This document shows positions 53,546-63,407 of a stretch of DNA of 64,000 nucleotides, piece by piece (positions within the stretch are counted from its first letter, which is position 1; every line of letters begins with the position of its first letter). The notes beneath the pieces are model-generated. The model worked only from the letters and a program-made list of their open reading frames with translations. It did no database searches and was not told the DNA's origin. The position numbers and the translations under genes were made by a program. Source of the DNA: Fermentimonas sp. (GTDB lineage: Bacteria > Bacteroidota > Bacteroidia > Bacteroidales > Dysgonomonadaceae); contig JADMKP010000008.1 of the NCBI GenBank assembly GCA_015478775.1, positions 1 through 64,000 of the forward strand, written 5' to 3'.

Positions 53546-55011
53546 GCCGGTATTTTTGCACTCCGGAAAAGGCGGTTCCATCTTATTTTGCCTTTAAACC
53601 ATTCTTTATCCTTTTCTAGTGAGAGCCAGATTAGCATTGGCTTTCCTACAATATGATCTTCGGGAACAAAGCCCCAACTACGAGAATCGGCAGAATTGTG
53701 TCTGTTATCACCCATCATGAAGTAATAATCGAATATAAAAGTATATGAATCAGCCTGTACTCCATTAATATATACCTGTCCATCTTTATATTCGAAATCA
53801 TTACCTTCATAATTCTTAATGCATCTTTCATATGCAGCAACCTTATAATCGATATCTGTGTCAAATGTAATAGTTGCACCTTTTTGAGGTATCCAAAGCG
53901 GACCATAACTGTCGCGTGTCCAATTATGATTATAATTGATAGGGAAGTAATAACTTGAGCCTGGCAGTTCTTGCTCTTTAATAATATCCCATACAAATGG
54001 TTTTGACTTCATTTCGTCTACCATAGCATCGGTCATTGAAATACTGAAGTAAATGCGACCATTATTTCCGTTACGTGACCTAAGATTGAATACTGATAAA
54101 CTTAAACTGTCAACTCCTGTTAGATCTTGTGATCTTGGTACCATTTGTCCATAATTATTTTGTGTAAAATAATCGGCCTTATTGATACCCATATCACTAA
54201 ATATTTCAGCTGCAATTTGTGTTCCATCTGTGTGAATCATATAATTGTGCTGTGATAAGCGAGGGTTTGGCAGGTAGTTGCCATCTATATAAACAGAGTC
54301 ATTTCTCAACTCTAAAGTTTCACCTGGAAGTCCGATGCAACGCTTTACATAATTTTCGCGTCTGTCTACTGGTCTATATACTATTTTGCCATAGCTGCGT
54401 ACATCCGAACGAACTCCTAAACTTCCGTTGGGGTGATGTTTTGCTAACGTGTAGAAGTCGACTCCTTGCTGATTAAGTGCTACTGTATCGCCAACAGGGA
54501 AGTTAAAAACCACTATATCGTTTCTCTCAACTTTGCCAACACCTTTAAGTCTGTTGTATTTCCATTGCGGTTTATCTATGTATGATTTACCTCCGATAAC
54601 AGGCATTGTATGTTGCGCAAGCGGAAACGAAAGAGGGGTTATGGGTGCTCTGGGGCCATAGCTTAGCTTGCTCACTGCGAGGAAATCTCCAACAAGCAAA
54701 GATTTTTCGAGAGAGGAAGTTGGTATTTGATAGTTTTGAAAGAAAAATGTGTTTATAAAATACACGGCAATTAGAGCAAACACTATTGCATCTACCCATT
54801 CCATTGTTTTTCTGAATGCAGTGTTTTTAGAATTCTTCCAAAATCCCCAAGGGATGAATTTGGTAATGTAAATATCAAGAAAAAGCAGAATTAATAGTAA
54901 AATCAAAGGAGAATTTGCCCAGAAAGAAAATAGAATTGTAAGTACTGTCCAAACTGCAAACCATAGCCAATGTCTCTTTGATGCTTGATCAAAACGTTCT
55001 TTTATTGTCAT
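53542..55011 (-). CDS. lepB: Signal peptidase I (long Bacteroidetes form)
   Basis: Inner-membrane serine protease that removes Sec signal peptides. The 489-residue chain has two membrane segments near the start and a third just before the catalytic domain. Box B QIPTSSLEKSLLVGD holds the nucleophile Ser, NYVKRCIGLPGETLEL holds the general-base Lys, and GDNRHNSADSRSWGFV is the C-terminal box. An insert of about 160 residues between the last two boxes makes it much longer than Gram-positive versions. It follows dapB by 25 bp. Confidence 0.95.
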   Translation of the reverse strand: MTIKERFDQASKRHWLWFAVWTVLTILFSFWANSPLILLLILLFLDIYITKFIPWGFWKNSKNTAFRKTMEWVDAIVFALIAVYFINTFFFQNYQIPTSSLEKSLLVGDFLAVSKLSYGPRAPITPLSFPLAQHTMPVIGGKSYIDKPQWKYNRLKGVGKVERNDIVVFNFPVGDTVALNQQGVDFYTLAKHHPNGSLGVRSDVRSYGKIVYRPVDRRENYVKRCIGLPGETLELRNDSVYIDGNYLPNPRLSQHNYMIHTDGTQIAAEIFSDMGINKADYFTQNNYGQMVPRSQDLTGVDSLSLSVFNLRSRNGNNGRIYFSISMTDAMVDEMKSKPFVWDIIKEQELPGSSYYFPINYNHNWTRDSYGPLWIPQKGATITFDTDIDYKVAAYERCIKNYEGNDFEYKDGQVYINGVQADSYTFIFDYYFMMGDNRHNSADSRSWGFVPEDHIVGKPMLIWLSLEKDKEWFKGKIRWNRLFRSAKIPA

Positions 55012-55036
55012 AATAATAATTAATTAGAACCTATGT

Positions 55037-55774
55037 TTATAAGTTGCCTAATAGATCTTGCATTCCAAGGAACCCTTGTTTATCTTTGGTAAATTCTGCT
55101 GCAAGTACAGCTCCCAAAGCAAATCCTCTACGACTTTTAGCGTCGTGTGTAATTTTGATGCTATCTACTTCAGATTCATATATGACCGTGTGGATACCCG
55201 GCACTTCTCCTTCTCGGTAGTCCTTTATTTTAATAATATCCGATTTATTCTCTACCATATCATTATATAGAGCCCAGCCATTTTTCCTTTCTATATTAGC
55301 TATAATATCTTCTACAAGAGTTATTGCTGTGCCACTTGGTGCGTCAAGCTTATGAATATGATGTGTTTCTTCCATTGCTACATCATAGGTGGGAAACTGA
55401 TTCATTAGTTTAGATAAATATTTGTTGACTGCAAAAAATAAGTTAACTCCAAGACTGAAGTTTGAGGCATAGAAAAAAGTTTTCCCATTACTATTGCACT
55501 CATTCTTAATTTCATCAATATCCTCAAGCCATCCTGTAGTACCTGAAACAACCGGTACATTAGATTCAAATGCTTTCCTGTAATTGTTAAGAGCACTTTT
55601 TGGAGTTGTGAATTCAATTGCAACATCTGCACTTTTGAATTCTGGAGAATGGAACTTGTCATTCTCATCAATATCTACTATACAAACAATCTTGTGTCCC
55701 CTTTCCAGAGCCACCTTTTCTATTTCCTGGCCCATTTTACCATAACCTATAAGCGCTATATTCATAAGATTCAA
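55037..55774 (-). CDS. dapB: 4-Hydroxy-tetrahydrodipicolinate reductase
   Basis: NAD(P)H-dependent reductase of lysine/diaminopimelate synthesis, feeding peptidoglycan. The 245-residue protein has the nucleotide loop ALIGYGKMGQEI, the TTGW segment in VSGTTGW, and the catalytic EETHHIHKLDAPSGTA. First gene of dapB-lepB-wbqC. A -7 box lies in the gap after the epimerase gene, so dapB can be transcribed separately. Confidence 0.95.
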   Translation of the reverse strand: MNLMNIALIGYGKMGQEIEKVALERGHKIVCIVDIDENDKFHSPEFKSADVAIEFTTPKSALNNYRKAFESNVPVVSGTTGWLEDIDEIKNECNSNGKTFFYASNFSLGVNLFFAVNKYLSKLMNQFPTYDVAMEETHHIHKLDAPSGTAITLVEDIIANIERKNGWALYNDMVENKSDIIKIKDYREGEVPGIHTVIYESEVDSIKITHDAKSRRGFALGAVLAAEFTKDKQGFLGMQDLLGNL

Positions 55775-55808
55775 TCTATCTTAATATCAACTATATAATT
55801 TTTGAAAA

Positions 55809-55816
55809 CAAAAGTA
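55809..55816 (-). promoter_or_regulatory. Promoter -7 box of dapB-lepB-wbqC
   Basis: Minus-strand TACTTTTG matches TAnnTTTG, 35 bp before dapB and just downstream of the epimerase stop. Confidence 0.5.
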
Positions 55817-55834
55817 CAATAAATGGATGAGTTC

Positions 55835-56848
55835 TCAAAGCCAGCCTTTTTCTTTGTACCAGTCAATTGTTTTGATTACACCATCCTTTAATTTGTATCT
55901 TGGCTTGAAGTCAATGTCCATTTGTAATGGAGAGATATCGCACGACCAATTACGCTGTTTCATAATTCGGTATTTGTCGCTATTAAATGTAGATACTCTA
56001 CCAAGCATTGCTGCAATTTTTTCACTTATAAATGCAGCAGGTCTCACCCAGAATAAAGGAACTTTAATGTTCAGGATGTGTTTCTTTTTGAGAGCCTCCA
56101 TTACTATACGGTTAAATTCTCTATCGGTATAGCAGTCGCCATCTGAAACAATATACTCTTTTCTTATTATTCCTTTTTCTAATAGTTTGAAAATTACATC
56201 TACTAAATCTTCACTGTATATGAATGACAGAATTTGCTTTTTGAATCCTGCACCTACGCCAAGTCCTCTTTTTACGGTTTTTATTAGAATAAGATAGTCT
56301 TTATCTCGAGGACCATAAACCCCTGTGGGACGTATTATAAGATAGGGGAAGTTATTAAGACTCTTTATCCAATTTTCTGCTTCAAGCTTGCTCTTACCGT
56401 ATACAGTATTGGGATTTGGTTGGTCGTCTGTTTTAATAGGAGTGAAATTAATTTCATCACTTGCACCTATAACACTTAATGAGCTCATTAGAACAAATGC
56501 TTGTGGAATGGCATCAATTTCAATAAGACACTCTATCAACTTACGGGTTTGCAAATAGTTTACATTATAGAACTCTGATGTATGACGTGCTTTGGTGAGA
56601 CCTGCAATATGAATTATATAATGAAACTTTCCATGCTTACTAATTAAATCGGTAAGTTGATTTTTCATTGTTTCGGGGTGAATGTATTGCAGGTCTATAA
56701 ACCTTATACGTTCATCTTTAAGGAACTCTCTGCTGCTATTCTTTCGAATACCTGCCCAGGTTTCGAATCCCAACTCAAGTGCCTTGTCAACAGCAGTGCT
56801 GCCTATAAAACCACTTGCACCTGTAATAAGTACTCTCTTGTTATCCAT
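55835..56848 (-). CDS. NAD-dependent epimerase/dehydratase (extended SDR)
   Basis: A 337-residue extended short-chain dehydrogenase. It has the Rossmann motif ITGASGFIGSTAVDKAL, the YGKSKLEAENW catalytic YxxxK, the LMSSLSVIG strand with the third catalytic Ser, and RPTGVYGPRDKDYL. It acts on a nucleotide sugar or a related substrate; the exact one is not readable. The start is the ATG at 56848: a -7 box at 56867-56874 overlaps the only upstream alternative, a TTG, which therefore cannot be translated from that promoter. Confidence 0.88.
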   Translation of the reverse strand: MDNKRVLITGASGFIGSTAVDKALELGFETWAGIRKNSSREFLKDERIRFIDLQYIHPETMKNQLTDLISKHGKFHYIIHIAGLTKARHTSEFYNVNYLQTRKLIECLIEIDAIPQAFVLMSSLSVIGASDEINFTPIKTDDQPNPNTVYGKSKLEAENWIKSLNNFPYLIIRPTGVYGPRDKDYLILIKTVKRGLGVGAGFKKQILSFIYSEDLVDVIFKLLEKGIIRKEYIVSDGDCYTDREFNRIVMEALKKKHILNIKVPLFWVRPAAFISEKIAAMLGRVSTFNSDKYRIMKQRNWSCDISPLQMDIDFKPRYKLKDGVIKTIDWYKEKGWL

Positions 56849-56866
56849 TTCTTGTAATTTCTTAAG

Positions 56867-56874
56867 CAAAAATA
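56867..56874 (-). promoter_or_regulatory. Promoter -7 box of the epimerase gene
   Basis: Minus-strand TATTTTTG matches TAnnTTTG, 19 bp before the chosen ATG. Confidence 0.45.
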
Positions 56875-57021
56875 GCTATATCTTCATTAATTGAAAATTA
56901 GTTTTTAAATTAAATGTATTATAAGGATTTCTCGTTTTGATACAATATTTTTATTACTTTGCGTAACTAAATATACCATTAGTTTGTTAAACTAGCAATT
57001 GGATTCAAAATATTAAGTATT

Positions 57022-59169
57022 ATGAGTAAAAAAACCAGCCAATCGGAAACCCTGGCTAAACCAAAGAAGAAAGATTTAACCCTATCTGTTACAGATTTCC
57101 TAAAAGAAAATATAGATAAGCAATTTAATTATAAGCAGATTGCTGCAGCAATTGATGTGCGCGGCGAAGAGGGTAAAAGGATACTTGTGAAAGTTCTTGA
57201 TAAACTACGTGATGAAGAGGTGCTGCTTGAGTCTTCTCGAGGAAGATACCGAATCAATAATAGGGGATTGATGCTAGACGGTAGGTTTGAGAGAAGGAGT
57301 AATGGTAAAAATTTCTTTGTACCGGATGACGATGGTAATATTATTTATATACCAGAACGTAATAGTATGCATGCTATGAATGGCGACCGAGTGAGGGTGC
57401 AGTTGCTTGCTAAGAGAAAAAGGGTAGAATCAGAGGGAACAGTTGTTGAGATTCTTGAGCATAAGCAAACTCGTTTTGTTGGAGTATTAGAGGTGCAGAA
57501 ACATTTTGCATTTTTGGTAATGGATAGCAAGTTTTTATCTAATGATATTTTTATACCAAAAGAAGATCTTTTAGGCGCACAGCATGGTGACAAGGTAGTT
57601 GTAGAGATTGTAGAGTGGCCGGCAAAAGCAAACAATCCGGTAGGTAAAGTTATTAATGTACTTGGAAAACCTGGAGATAATGACACCGAGATGCATGCTA
57701 TACTTGCACAATATGACTTGCCATACAGCTATCCTGAGAATGTGAGTAAAATGGCCGATTTGATATCTGATACGATAGATGCCAAAGAGATTGCAAAACG
57801 TGAGGACTTTAGGGATGTGTTTACATTTACTATTGACCCTAAGGATGCAAAAGATTTTGACGATGCTTTTTCATTTAAAGAATTGTCGCCAAACTTATGG
57901 GAGGTTGGTGTACATATTGCTGATGTAACACATTATGTGAGACCTGGTGATTTGATTGACAAAGAGGCTGAAAACCGGGCAACATCAATTTATCTTGTAG
58001 ATCGTACAATTCCTATGCTGCCCGAGAGGTTGAGCAATTTCATCTGTTCTTTAAGGCCAAATGAAGAGAAACTGTGTTTTTCAGTAATTTTTAAAATGAA
58101 TGAGAAGGCAGAGATTAAAGATTTTAGAATTACGCGCGCAGTTATTAAATCTGACAGCCGACTTGCTTATGAGGATGCTCAAACAATTATTGAAACTGGC
58201 AAAGGCGATTTTTCTAAAGAAATTCTTATATTAAATTCACTTGCTAAGCAGTTGAGGGAGAAAAGATTTGCCAATGGGGCTATTAATTTCGACCGATATG
58301 AAGTGAAGTTTAATTTGGATGAAAAAGGTAAACCGCTTGGGGTTTATTTTGTTGAAGGAAAAGAGTCTAATCATCTGATTGAGGAGTTTATGCTTCTGGC
58401 TAACAGAACTGTTGCAGAGGTTATAGGCAAGGTTCCTAAAGGTAAAAAGGCTAAATCTTTTGTATATAGGATTCATGATGTTCCTGATCCGGAAAAACTG
58501 GATAATTTTAATCAATTTATTCTGCGGTTTGGGCACAAAATGAAAACTTCGGGTAGTAAGGCTGATGTTGCAAAGAGTTTGAACTCGATATTAGATAAAG
58601 TGCAGGGCCGACCGGAAGAGAATTTGATTGAAACAATTGCTATACGCACCATGTCGAAGGCAATTTACTCTACTAACAATGTCGGTCATTATGGTTTGGC
58701 ATTTGAATATTATACTCACTTTACTTCTCCCATAAGAAGGTATCCCGATATGCTTGTACATAGATTGCTTGAACGGTATTTAGATGGTGGTAAAAGTGTT
58801 GATCAGGCATCGTTGGAGGGTGAGTGCAAGCATAGCTCAGACATGGAACAAATAGCTTCTAATGCAGAGCGTGATTCTATAAAGTACAAGCAGGTTGAGT
58901 TTATGTCGGATAAGGTCGGAAAAGTTTATGACGGCGTTATTTCGGGTGTCACAGAATGGGGGTTATATATTGAAATTAACGAGAATAAGTGTGAAGGAAT
59001 GATTCCTATGAGAGAACTTGATGATGATTTCTATGAGTTCGATGAGAAGAATTACAGGCTTGTTGGGCGTCGCACAAATAGGGAGTATAGATTAGGTCAA
59101 ACTGTTGCTATTCAGGTAGCAAGAGCTAATCTTGAAAGAAGGCAGCTGGATTTTGTTTTCGCTAATTAA
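57022..59169 (+). CDS. rnr: Ribonuclease R
   Basis: 3'-to-5' processive exoribonuclease that degrades structured RNA. The 715-residue protein has an N-terminal helix-turn-helix-like region, two cold-shock domains, the RNB catalytic domain with FTIDPKDAKDFDDAFSF (four metal aspartates) and the ITEFTSPIRRYPDML-type segment HFTSPIRRYPDMLVH, and a C-terminal S1 domain (about 635-712). Its stop overlaps the stop of the convergent methyltransferase gene by 4 bp. A box TTACTTTG (56954-56961), one base off consensus, precedes it. Confidence 0.95.
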   Translation: MSKKTSQSETLAKPKKKDLTLSVTDFLKENIDKQFNYKQIAAAIDVRGEEGKRILVKVLDKLRDEEVLLESSRGRYRINNRGLMLDGRFERRSNGKNFFVPDDDGNIIYIPERNSMHAMNGDRVRVQLLAKRKRVESEGTVVEILEHKQTRFVGVLEVQKHFAFLVMDSKFLSNDIFIPKEDLLGAQHGDKVVVEIVEWPAKANNPVGKVINVLGKPGDNDTEMHAILAQYDLPYSYPENVSKMADLISDTIDAKEIAKREDFRDVFTFTIDPKDAKDFDDAFSFKELSPNLWEVGVHIADVTHYVRPGDLIDKEAENRATSIYLVDRTIPMLPERLSNFICSLRPNEEKLCFSVIFKMNEKAEIKDFRITRAVIKSDSRLAYEDAQTIIETGKGDFSKEILILNSLAKQLREKRFANGAINFDRYEVKFNLDEKGKPLGVYFVEGKESNHLIEEFMLLANRTVAEVIGKVPKGKKAKSFVYRIHDVPDPEKLDNFNQFILRFGHKMKTSGSKADVAKSLNSILDKVQGRPEENLIETIAIRTMSKAIYSTNNVGHYGLAFEYYTHFTSPIRRYPDMLVHRLLERYLDGGKSVDQASLEGECKHSSDMEQIASNAERDSIKYKQVEFMSDKVGKVYDGVISGVTEWGLYIEINENKCEGMIPMRELDDDFYEFDEKNYRLVGRRTNREYRLGQTVAIQVARANLERRQLDFVFAN

Positions 59170-59876
59170 AATAGCTTCTTGAATATAGATGTTTTTGAAA
59201 AGGCGTGCTGAAAGAATACTGGACCCACGAACTCATTCTTTTTCCATTCATTTTGATTGTTGAGGAAATTGAATTCCGATAGGTAGTAACTCCTATCGGA
59301 ATTATCTACAATTAGATAGCCTCCCTTTTTAATATGTGGTATTGCTCGTTTTATACAAGCATTCCTTACTCGTCCATCTACAACTATTATATCAAAATGG
59401 TTGTTATTGTACTGATCTATAGCTTTTACATATTTTTCATAAGAGAGTCCAGAAGATTTTAGTTCTTTAGATACAAAATCATCAGCATTTTCAGGGTTTA
59501 AATTAAAGAAATTGTCAATTCTTTCTCCTTCTATTTCTTGTAATGTTACATTCTCTATATCTAGCTTATTAAGTTTTTCCTTTAGAATTTTACTCCACTC
59601 TTTATCATGTTCAATAGTAATAACATGTTTACATCGAGTTGCTAAAAAAAGAGTTGAGCCTCCCGATCCCCATTCAAATACATTCTTTTCTGCAGAGGTT
59701 ATTTCTTTTAAAAAATCAATGGCATCATATGTCATCCAAGGTAAGCCCAGACTCAGTGTGGTTTTACCTGAATGCATATCGCTATACCATCTTTTATAAT
59801 GCTTTATATGTTTAAGTGTTTTGTTATCGAAAGCAAACTGCAATGCAAACTTGATGTATAATAGTAACTGTTTCAT
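59166..59876 (-). CDS. Class I SAM-dependent methyltransferase
   Basis: 236 residues with the SAM-binding loop FEWGSGGSTLFLA, HVITIEHDKEW as motif II, and FDIIVVDGRVRNAC as motif IV. No substrate-specific motif is recognised. It lies directly after the flippase gene on the same strand (end to start with no gap), so it likely modifies a glycan or lipid-linked sugar made nearby; this is inference. Its last 140 bases contain a 12-bp perfect inverted repeat (59272-59303). Confidence 0.8.
   Translation of the reverse strand: MKQLLLYIKFALQFAFDNKTLKHIKHYKRWYSDMHSGKTTLSLGLPWMTYDAIDFLKEITSAEKNVFEWGSGGSTLFLATRCKHVITIEHDKEWSKILKEKLNKLDIENVTLQEIEGERIDNFFNLNPENADDFVSKELKSSGLSYEKYVKAIDQYNNNHFDIIVVDGRVRNACIKRAIPHIKKGGYLIVDNSDRSYYLSEFNFLNNQNEWKKNEFVGPVFFQHAFSKTSIFKKLF
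59272..59303. repeat. 12-bp perfect inverted repeat inside the methyltransferase gene
   Basis: AATTCCGATAGG (59272-59283) and CCTATCGGAATT (59292-59303) surround an 8-base loop. It lies 103 bp after the rnr stop and could form the 3' end structure of the rnr transcript, since no terminator lies between the overlapping stops. No T tract follows on the plus strand. Confidence 0.55.
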
Positions 59877-61334
59877 TTATTTGTTTTTTCGTTTAGTAAA
59901 CCACACTTCTATTTCTTTTATCATTTCCAGCTTTAATAGTTTACATGTTGTAATATAAAGAGATGTGATAATCCAAATGTTGATTGTTATATATAGTATG
60001 GGTGGATTAATATTTTTTGTAGTAAAATATGAAATAGAACTGCATAGTAATGCAATAAGCATATAAGGCATTGTATCTTTCAGAAAATTTAAAAGATTGT
60101 ATTTAACTAGTTTGGAAGATAATATAACAGAGATAAGTAGCGTTGCCAATATATATAGGACCCAGCTAGTAGCTAATGCCATTAATCCTTTAGGTAAAAG
60201 AATGATTATAAGGGCAATTAGAAGCAGGGCCTTAAGGATTTCTACTCCAAGAAAATAGGCCGACCTCTCTTTGGCAATAAAAAGTTCATTAAAAATGAAG
60301 ACAAAAGGTGAAACCATGCCAGCCAGAGTGAGTGCTTGGAAAAATGGAACTGAAGAAAGCCATTTTTCTTTAAAGAAAAGGTAAAATATGGGTTCTGCTA
60401 ATAAAATCATGATAAAGCCTAGAGGGAATGCTATAAATGATATAGATTTTATCATCTTACTTATCACTCTCTTCATTCTCTCACTTTCATTATTTATTTC
60501 TGAAAGAATAAGCATAGCTACGGAGCGGAATGTATTAGAAATTGCGAGAAAGGGTATTTCCTGATATTTCTTTGCTTGGTTAAAGTAGGCTACTTGGCTC
60601 ATTGGATAAAACAGAGCAATTAAACTAGGATAAATATTATTCCCAATTGTGGCTATTGTATTCGTTAAAAGTAGTTTACTGCTGAATGAGAAAAATGATT
60701 TTAAACTACTGAAGCTGAAATTAAGCTTAGGTTGCCATTTCGAGTAAATCCAAAGGAAAATTGTGCGGAATAGTGTGTAAACTAATGTTTGTGCAACCAG
60801 AGCCCAAACACCATAACTATATAATGCCATTACAACAGCGATAATATTTGCAATAAGCAAAGCTGTAATATTTATTTTAGAGAGACCTTTGAAATCGGCA
60901 TTTTTAGTCAAAATTGTTTGTTGTATTAGTCCCAGTCCATTTAATACAATCGATATGAAAACTATTCTGGCAATAAGTGTAATTTCAGACGAATGAAATA
61001 ATTGACCTAGTAATGGAGCAGAAATAAATAATAAGGAATAAAGTATAACGCTAAATATAACATTGAATATGAAAACAGTGGAGTAGTCTTTGTTTGTAAG
61101 GTTTTGTCTGTTTAGCAATGCCCTGCCAAATCCACTGTCGATAAGAATAGATGAAAACGCAATAAAAAAAGCAAGTGAACCAATTTTTCCATAATCTTCA
61201 GTTGCAACTATATTCATTAATATGAGCATACTCAAAAAATTGAGTAACTGCTGCCCAAATTTATCAATGAAACTCCAGAATAGCGATAGGATTGTTTTAT
61301 TTTTTAATGATGGTTCCGTCATGGGAGCACTCAT
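59877..61334 (-). CDS. Oligosaccharide flippase (Wzx/PST family)
   Basis: About 485 residues with 12 or more hydrophobic segments, of the MOP-superfamily polysaccharide exporter type. Features are LSLFWSFIDKFGQQLLNF at the N-terminus, ATEDYGKIGSLAFF and IDSGFGRALLNRQNLT. It would flip lipid-linked glycan units across the inner membrane. I choose the ATG at 61334 because the only -7 box (61352-61359) lies between it and the more distant ATG at 61364; the ATG at 61322 is also possible. The methyltransferase follows without a gap. Confidence 0.88.
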   Translation of the reverse strand: MSAPMTEPSLKNKTILSLFWSFIDKFGQQLLNFLSMLILMNIVATEDYGKIGSLAFFIAFSSILIDSGFGRALLNRQNLTNKDYSTVFIFNVIFSVILYSLLFISAPLLGQLFHSSEITLIARIVFISIVLNGLGLIQQTILTKNADFKGLSKINITALLIANIIAVVMALYSYGVWALVAQTLVYTLFRTIFLWIYSKWQPKLNFSFSSLKSFFSFSSKLLLTNTIATIGNNIYPSLIALFYPMSQVAYFNQAKKYQEIPFLAISNTFRSVAMLILSEINNESERMKRVISKMIKSISFIAFPLGFIMILLAEPIFYLFFKEKWLSSVPFFQALTLAGMVSPFVFIFNELFIAKERSAYFLGVEILKALLLIALIIILLPKGLMALATSWVLYILATLLISVILSSKLVKYNLLNFLKDTMPYMLIALLCSSISYFTTKNINPPILYITINIWIITSLYITTCKLLKLEMIKEIEVWFTKRKNK

Positions 61335-61351
61335 GTTGCATGTTATTACTG

Positions 61352-61359
61352 CAAAATTA
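61352..61359 (-). promoter_or_regulatory. Promoter -7 box of the flippase gene
   Basis: Minus-strand TAATTTTG matches TAnnTTTG; it excludes the ATG at 61364 as the start on this transcript. Confidence 0.42.
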
Positions 61360-61372
61360 GACATTTTTTTTA

Positions 61373-61380
61373 TACTTTTG
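61373..61380 (+). promoter_or_regulatory. Promoter -7 box of queG
   Basis: TACTTTTG matches TAnnTTTG, 37 bp before the queG ATG. It lies only 13 bp from the opposite-strand flippase box, so the two promoters share a very short region. Confidence 0.5.
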
Positions 61381-61417
61381 ATCTAAGAGAAGACTTTGCC
61401 AAGTTTAATGTTAGAAA

Positions 61418-62338
61418 ATGACTTTTTCTGAAGAAATAAAAAAAGAGGCATTAAAATTAGGATTTGATGCTTGTGGAATTTCTCCCGTTAACAACAGCGG
61501 CGAGGAGGAGCGCTATATGAAATGGATAGAAGATAATTGGCATGCAGATATGCATTATATGGCTCGAAATATTGACAAGAGAGTTGATCCCAGATTATTG
61601 GTGGAAGGTGCTAAATCAATTATATCAGTGGCGCTTAATTATTATCCTCATAAAAAACAGGCTTCTCATGCGCCTCAGTTTGCATATTATGCGTATGGCA
61701 AGGATTATCATGATGTTATAAGAGAAAAACTTAGAAAGCTATTTAGATTTATATCAGATCGCCAACCGGATTTAACAGGGAGATATTTTTCTGATTCTGC
61801 TCCTGTTTTAGAGCGTTTTTGGGCTGCACAAGCAGGTATAGGTTTTGTTGGTAAGAATAGTTTGTTGATTATTCCTGGTAAAGGTTCTTTTTTCTTTTTA
61901 GGTGAACTTATCGTTGATGTCGAATTAGAATATGATAGTCCCATAAATGAGAATTGCGGGAGTTGTACTCGCTGTCTTGATGGTTGTCCCACAAGTGCCA
62001 TAGAAGAACCCTACAGGGTAAATGCAAATAAATGTATATCATACCAGACAATTGAGAATAGGGGAGAAATATCAAGTTTTGTTGCTCCAAGGCTTAAAAA
62101 CTATGTTTTTGGGTGTGACATTTGTCAGAAGGTGTGTCCGTGGAATAGGGCGTCTAACCCTCATAATACCATAGAGTTTATGCCTAGTGATAGTTTTATG
62201 AACCTCGATTTAAAGAAAATGCTGGAAATGAATGAAGAGGAGTATCGTGAAACTTTTAGAGGCTCTGCGGTAAAAAGGACAAAGTTTACAGGATTAAAAC
62301 GCAATGTAATTGCTGTTTCTAAAACTCGTAAAAAATAG
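61418..62338 (+). CDS. queG: Epoxyqueuosine reductase
   Basis: Cobalamin- and iron-sulfur-dependent enzyme for the last step of queuosine synthesis in tRNA. The 306-residue protein has the QueG N-terminal domain (KLGFDACGISP, DKRVDPRLLVEGAKSIISVALNYYP, GFVGKNSLLIIPGKGSFFFLGE) and two ferredoxin-type clusters, NCGSCTRCLDGCPTSAI and CDICQKVCPWNR. It lacks the C-terminal HEAT-like extension of longer versions, as in many Bacteroidetes. ruvB follows after 20 bp, with its own -7 box at the queG stop. Confidence 0.94.
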   Translation: MTFSEEIKKEALKLGFDACGISPVNNSGEEERYMKWIEDNWHADMHYMARNIDKRVDPRLLVEGAKSIISVALNYYPHKKQASHAPQFAYYAYGKDYHDVIREKLRKLFRFISDRQPDLTGRYFSDSAPVLERFWAAQAGIGFVGKNSLLIIPGKGSFFFLGELIVDVELEYDSPINENCGSCTRCLDGCPTSAIEEPYRVNANKCISYQTIENRGEISSFVAPRLKNYVFGCDICQKVCPWNRASNPHNTIEFMPSDSFMNLDLKKMLEMNEEEYRETFRGSAVKRTKFTGLKRNVIAVSKTRKK

Positions 62339-62339
62339 C

Positions 62340-62347
62340 TATTTTTG
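62340..62347 (+). promoter_or_regulatory. -7 box of ruvB
   Basis: TATTTTTG matches TAnnTTTG, beginning right after the queG stop, 11 bp before the ruvB ATG; a very short leader. Confidence 0.42.
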
Positions 62348-62358
62348 TATCCATATAG

Positions 62359-63384
62359 ATGGAAGATAATTTCGATATTCATAGTAACTTCAATTTTCAA
62401 GACACTGAACGTGATTTTGAGAATAGCCTTAGGCCTTTAACTTTTAATGGTTTTAAAGGTCAGGGTAAAGTTGTTGAGAACCTTAAGGTTTTTGTAAGTG
62501 CTGCACGTTTAAGAAGTGAATCTCTTGATCACGTATTGTTACATGGTCCCCCGGGATTAGGTAAGACAACACTTGCTAATATTATAGCTAACGAGCTGGG
62601 AGTAGGTTTTAAGGTTACCTCTGGTCCTGTACTTGATAAACCGGGTGATCTTGCCGGTTTGCTAACTTCATTAGAACCTAAAGACCTTCTTTTTATTGAT
62701 GAGATACATAGATTATCTCCTATAGTTGAGGAGTATTTATATAGTGCCATGGAAGATTATCGGATAGATATACTAATAGATAAAGGTCCAAGCGCACGAT
62801 CCATACAAATTGATCTTAACCCTTTTACTCTTGTAGGTGCAACAACCAGAAGTGGATTACTGACTAGTCCCTTGCGCGCACGATTTGGTATTAATATGCA
62901 CCTCGAATACTATGATATTCATACTCTCAAAGGTATCGTAATTCGTTCTTCAGATATTCTTAATGTCGAGTGCGATGAAGATGCAGCCTATGAGATTGCA
63001 TCAAGAAGTAGGGGTACACCACGTGTTGCAAACGCTTTGCTAAGAAGGGTGAGAGACTTTGCCCAAGTAAAAGGTAATGGCAAAATAGATAAAGCTATAT
63101 CTACATATGCACTTGAGGCATTAAATATTGATAAACATGGACTGGATGAGGTAGATAATAAGATTCTATTAACTATCATTGATAAATTTAACGGTGGTCC
63201 GGTAGGAATATCCACAATTGCAACTGCTGTTAGCGATGATATTGGTACTATAGAAGAGGTATATGAGCCTTTTTTAATTAAGGAAGGATTTATTAAACGT
63301 ACTCCCAGAGGTAGAGAGGTTACAGATTTGGCTTATCGTCACCTGGGCAGAAAAAGGAACAGTGAGCAAGGTTTATTATTTTAG
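62359..63384 (+). CDS. ruvB: Holliday junction branch-migration helicase subunit RuvB
   Basis: Hexameric AAA+ motor that drives branch migration with RuvA. The 341-residue protein contains [14 protein letters not shown], Walker [17 protein letters not shown], Walker [13 protein letters not shown], sensor [18 protein letters not shown] with the arginine finger, and the C-terminal winged helix ending [20 protein letters not shown]. Complete and normal in length. A strong terminator follows. Confidence 0.97.
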   Translation: MEDNFDIHSNFNFQDTERDFENSLRPLTFNGFKGQGKVVENLKVFVSAARLRSESLDHVLLHGPPGLGKTTLANIIANELGVGFKVTSGPVLDKPGDLAGLLTSLEPKDLLFIDEIHRLSPIVEEYLYSAMEDYRIDILIDKGPSARSIQIDLNPFTLVGATTRSGLLTSPLRARFGINMHLEYYDIHTLKGIVIRSSDILNVECDEDAAYEIASRSRGTPRVANALLRRVRDFAQVKGNGKIDKAISTYALEALNIDKHGLDEVDNKILLTIIDKFNGGPVGISTIATAVSDDIGTIEEVYEPFLIKEGFIKRTPRGREVTDLAYRHLGRKRNSEQGLLF

Positions 63385-63407
63385 AACTTTAATTCCTTCT
63401 AAAATAG

